Source: Promerops cafer
Taxonomy: Eukaryota > Chordata > Aves > Passeriformes > Nectariniidae
Direction: 5' to 3'
DNA length: 64,000 nucleotides
Assembly: GCA_013398275.1 (NCBI GenBank)
Contig: VZSE01006608.1
Coordinates: 630,347 to 694,346 of the forward strand
Part shown: piece after piece, positions 62,401 to 64,000 of the stretch
How positions within the stretch are numbered: position 1 is the stretch's first letter
Layout of the letters: each line of letters starts with the position of its first letter
The notes under the pieces: generated by a model
The model's input: the letters and a program-made list of their open reading frames with translations, nothing else
Told to the model about the DNA's origin: nothing
The model's database searches: none
Position numbers and translations under genes: made by a program

Positions 62401-64000
62401 TAACTTATCAATATTTCATCACTAGAATTCTGTTGCACAGAAGAAAAATATATACATTGTTCCATACCTGTCCACCAACCTTGGACAGGAGCCAAAGAAA
62501 ATAGGTAGATTTAAACAATTATTTTTTAAAGCATGTGTATAGTTTTTCATTAATAGAAATAACTCTAATGTAAATATGCCAACTGCAGGAGTAGCCTATG
62601 CAACACAAACTGTAGAGGTTTTTTAACATGCAAACCCCAATATTCTGCTCAGGCTGAGTCTGCAACATTTGAAGTGACACTAAGCATAAAAAAACCACAG
62701 GAAAGTCTGAACTCTTAACACTTTCAGTAACAGTCTAGTGCAGATTTTATTTTATTTTTTTTTAATGAAGCATCTTTTCAGTAACACTACATTTTTAAGA
62801 GTTTGGTAATAGAATACTGAGATTTTCACCTCAGGGTTACTAAATTCAATATGGCCCAGATCAATAGTGACTCAAAGTCATCACCATTTGATGAGAATTT
62901 GGAGCTCAGGTTAAAATGTATTATGAACTTAGACTAGCTCCAGTGAACAGCTTTATAACTGACACTAACATGTATGGTTGCTGGCAGTCTCAATACAGAG
63001 CCTTAAATTCACTGGGAACACAGATTTACTTTCTGGACCTACAGCAATCCTTCTGAGTCAGGATTAAGGCCCAGTAGCTCACACTACGAGCAATCTCAGA
63101 CTGCTAGCTGCTTATTTGTACCTGTCCCAAGAATAAAAGAGCATTACAATTCAGACACACTTTTCAAATAGCGTATTTGTTTCATTGCTTAGAAAGAGAA
63201 AATAAATTATTTCAAAACTAGATGACCTCAGGCTGCACACCAGAATAGAATAACCCTTCCTCTCAAAGACCAATTTATTAAAACATCTGGTTTACACAGC
63301 ACCTTAATCCTGCTAAGATACAAACTGCTTGCTTAAGAAATTAACATTTTTTAAAAGCCTGGAAACTGTATTCAGGTAATCTGTCATATGACATCTGATT
63401 AGAACAAGCACCACATTATTTGCTACTAAAGAAAAGCATACTCAAATTTCAAAGCAGCACAGATGTGGGAAGATCCAAGGCAGAAGAGAGCAGGTGGCAG
63501 GCTAGCTGGCAATTACAAAATGTACAAGGTTATAAAATGACTAAGACTTAAGTGTCAAATCTATATATTTTAAGCTAACAAAATATTAATTTAGCATTTG
63601 TATAGCATTTTGCCTTTTAATGTTAGAAAGCAGAGAGATCTCTTCTGTACATTTAAAGTTATATCGCTGTTCCATAGCCAGCTTTCAAATAAAACCTTCA
63701 TGATTAAAAAGCTCACTCAGTTATCAATATCCTATATCTGAAACACAATGCTTTGATGGCCCAGGCTGAGAAAAACAAAAGCAAAAAATGCATTTTAACC
63801 AGAAAGAAGCTCAGCACCATAATGATCAGATTCTACAGTTCGGTAATTAAGAAAAAATGGTAACTACCATGTTTCCAGCATCTACAATAACCTGTGTAAA
63901 AACAGTGCTTAGGTATCCTTATGTATACTTTTATTTCACAGTATTTATAATAATAATAATTTAAAGGTTAACAGTATATTAAATGCAAGTGATGTATGCT

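Larger units (their letters stand above)
41328..64000 (-). other. DNAJC1 intron upstream of SANT1, partial
   Basis: At least 22.7 kb of intron running off the right edge. I looked on the - strand for the exons that should precede SANT1 (membrane-proximal and acidic linker segments) and found none. It is rich in CR1 and LTR-like pieces. Stretches at 45-47 kb, 55-61 kb and 62.4-64 kb are AT-rich with no recognisable element. Confidence 0.75.

Noticed and set aside
1..64000. Prokaryotic features: operons, CRISPR, phage or plasmid genes
   Set aside because: The window has intron-split vertebrate genes and avian retrotransposons; there is no sign of such systems.

Overview
This is a vertebrate, almost certainly avian, genomic window. 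It holds two convergent (tail-to-tail) protein-coding genes separated by about 5.8 kb. On the + strand is the 3' half of MLLT10 (AF10): nine coding exons between 1432 and 18744 encode the last 447 residues, including the octapeptide motif, the leucine zipper and the Q/H-rich C-terminus, followed by a 3'UTR of about 1.6 kb. On the - strand is the 3' end of DNAJC1 (ERdj1/MTJ1): four coding exons between 41327 and 26241 encode the last 238 residues, with both SANT domains. I joined the exons by reading frame. Every intron is GT-AG, the phases add up without a break, and each chain ends in a stop codon followed by a plausible poly(A) signal. The neighbouring, convergent MLLT10-DNAJC1 order is also the human 10p12 arrangement as I remember it.

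Evidence for a bird is the repeat content: several CR1 LINE fragments of avian type and two LTR-like blocks that resemble avian endogenous retrovirus LTRs. There is nothing bacterial: no operons, no CRISPR and no recognised RNA genes. I lean towards a neoavian or passerine bird because of the LTR types, but I cannot name the species.

Layout: 1-18744 MLLT10 exons and introns, with one antisense CR1 at 13.8-14.2 kb and a 50-base poly(A) tract containing one N at 8.6 kb; 18745-20315 MLLT10 3'UTR; 20316-26090 intergenic; 26090-41327 DNAJC1 terminal exons and introns; 41328-64000 the upstream DNAJC1 intron, with no further exon recognised. That last intron holds two long sense CR1 copies (41.8-43.5 kb and 61.2-62.4 kb), older antisense CR1-like pieces at 48-50 kb, two LTR-like blocks (51.8-52.5 kb and 53.85-54.25 kb) and an antisense CR1 tail (53.4-53.65 kb).

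I did not find a new gene system. The most unusual signal is the CR1 pair. A core of about 620 bp is identical in the two copies except for one base, although the copies are 19 kb apart, and their 3' portions have diverged strongly. This looks like gene conversion or an assembly error. Other points worth a look are a CpG-rich, exon-like block with a strong splice donor in an MLLT10 intron, a CpG cluster just past the MLLT10 poly(A) site, and several intronic stretches that read like conserved regulatory elements.
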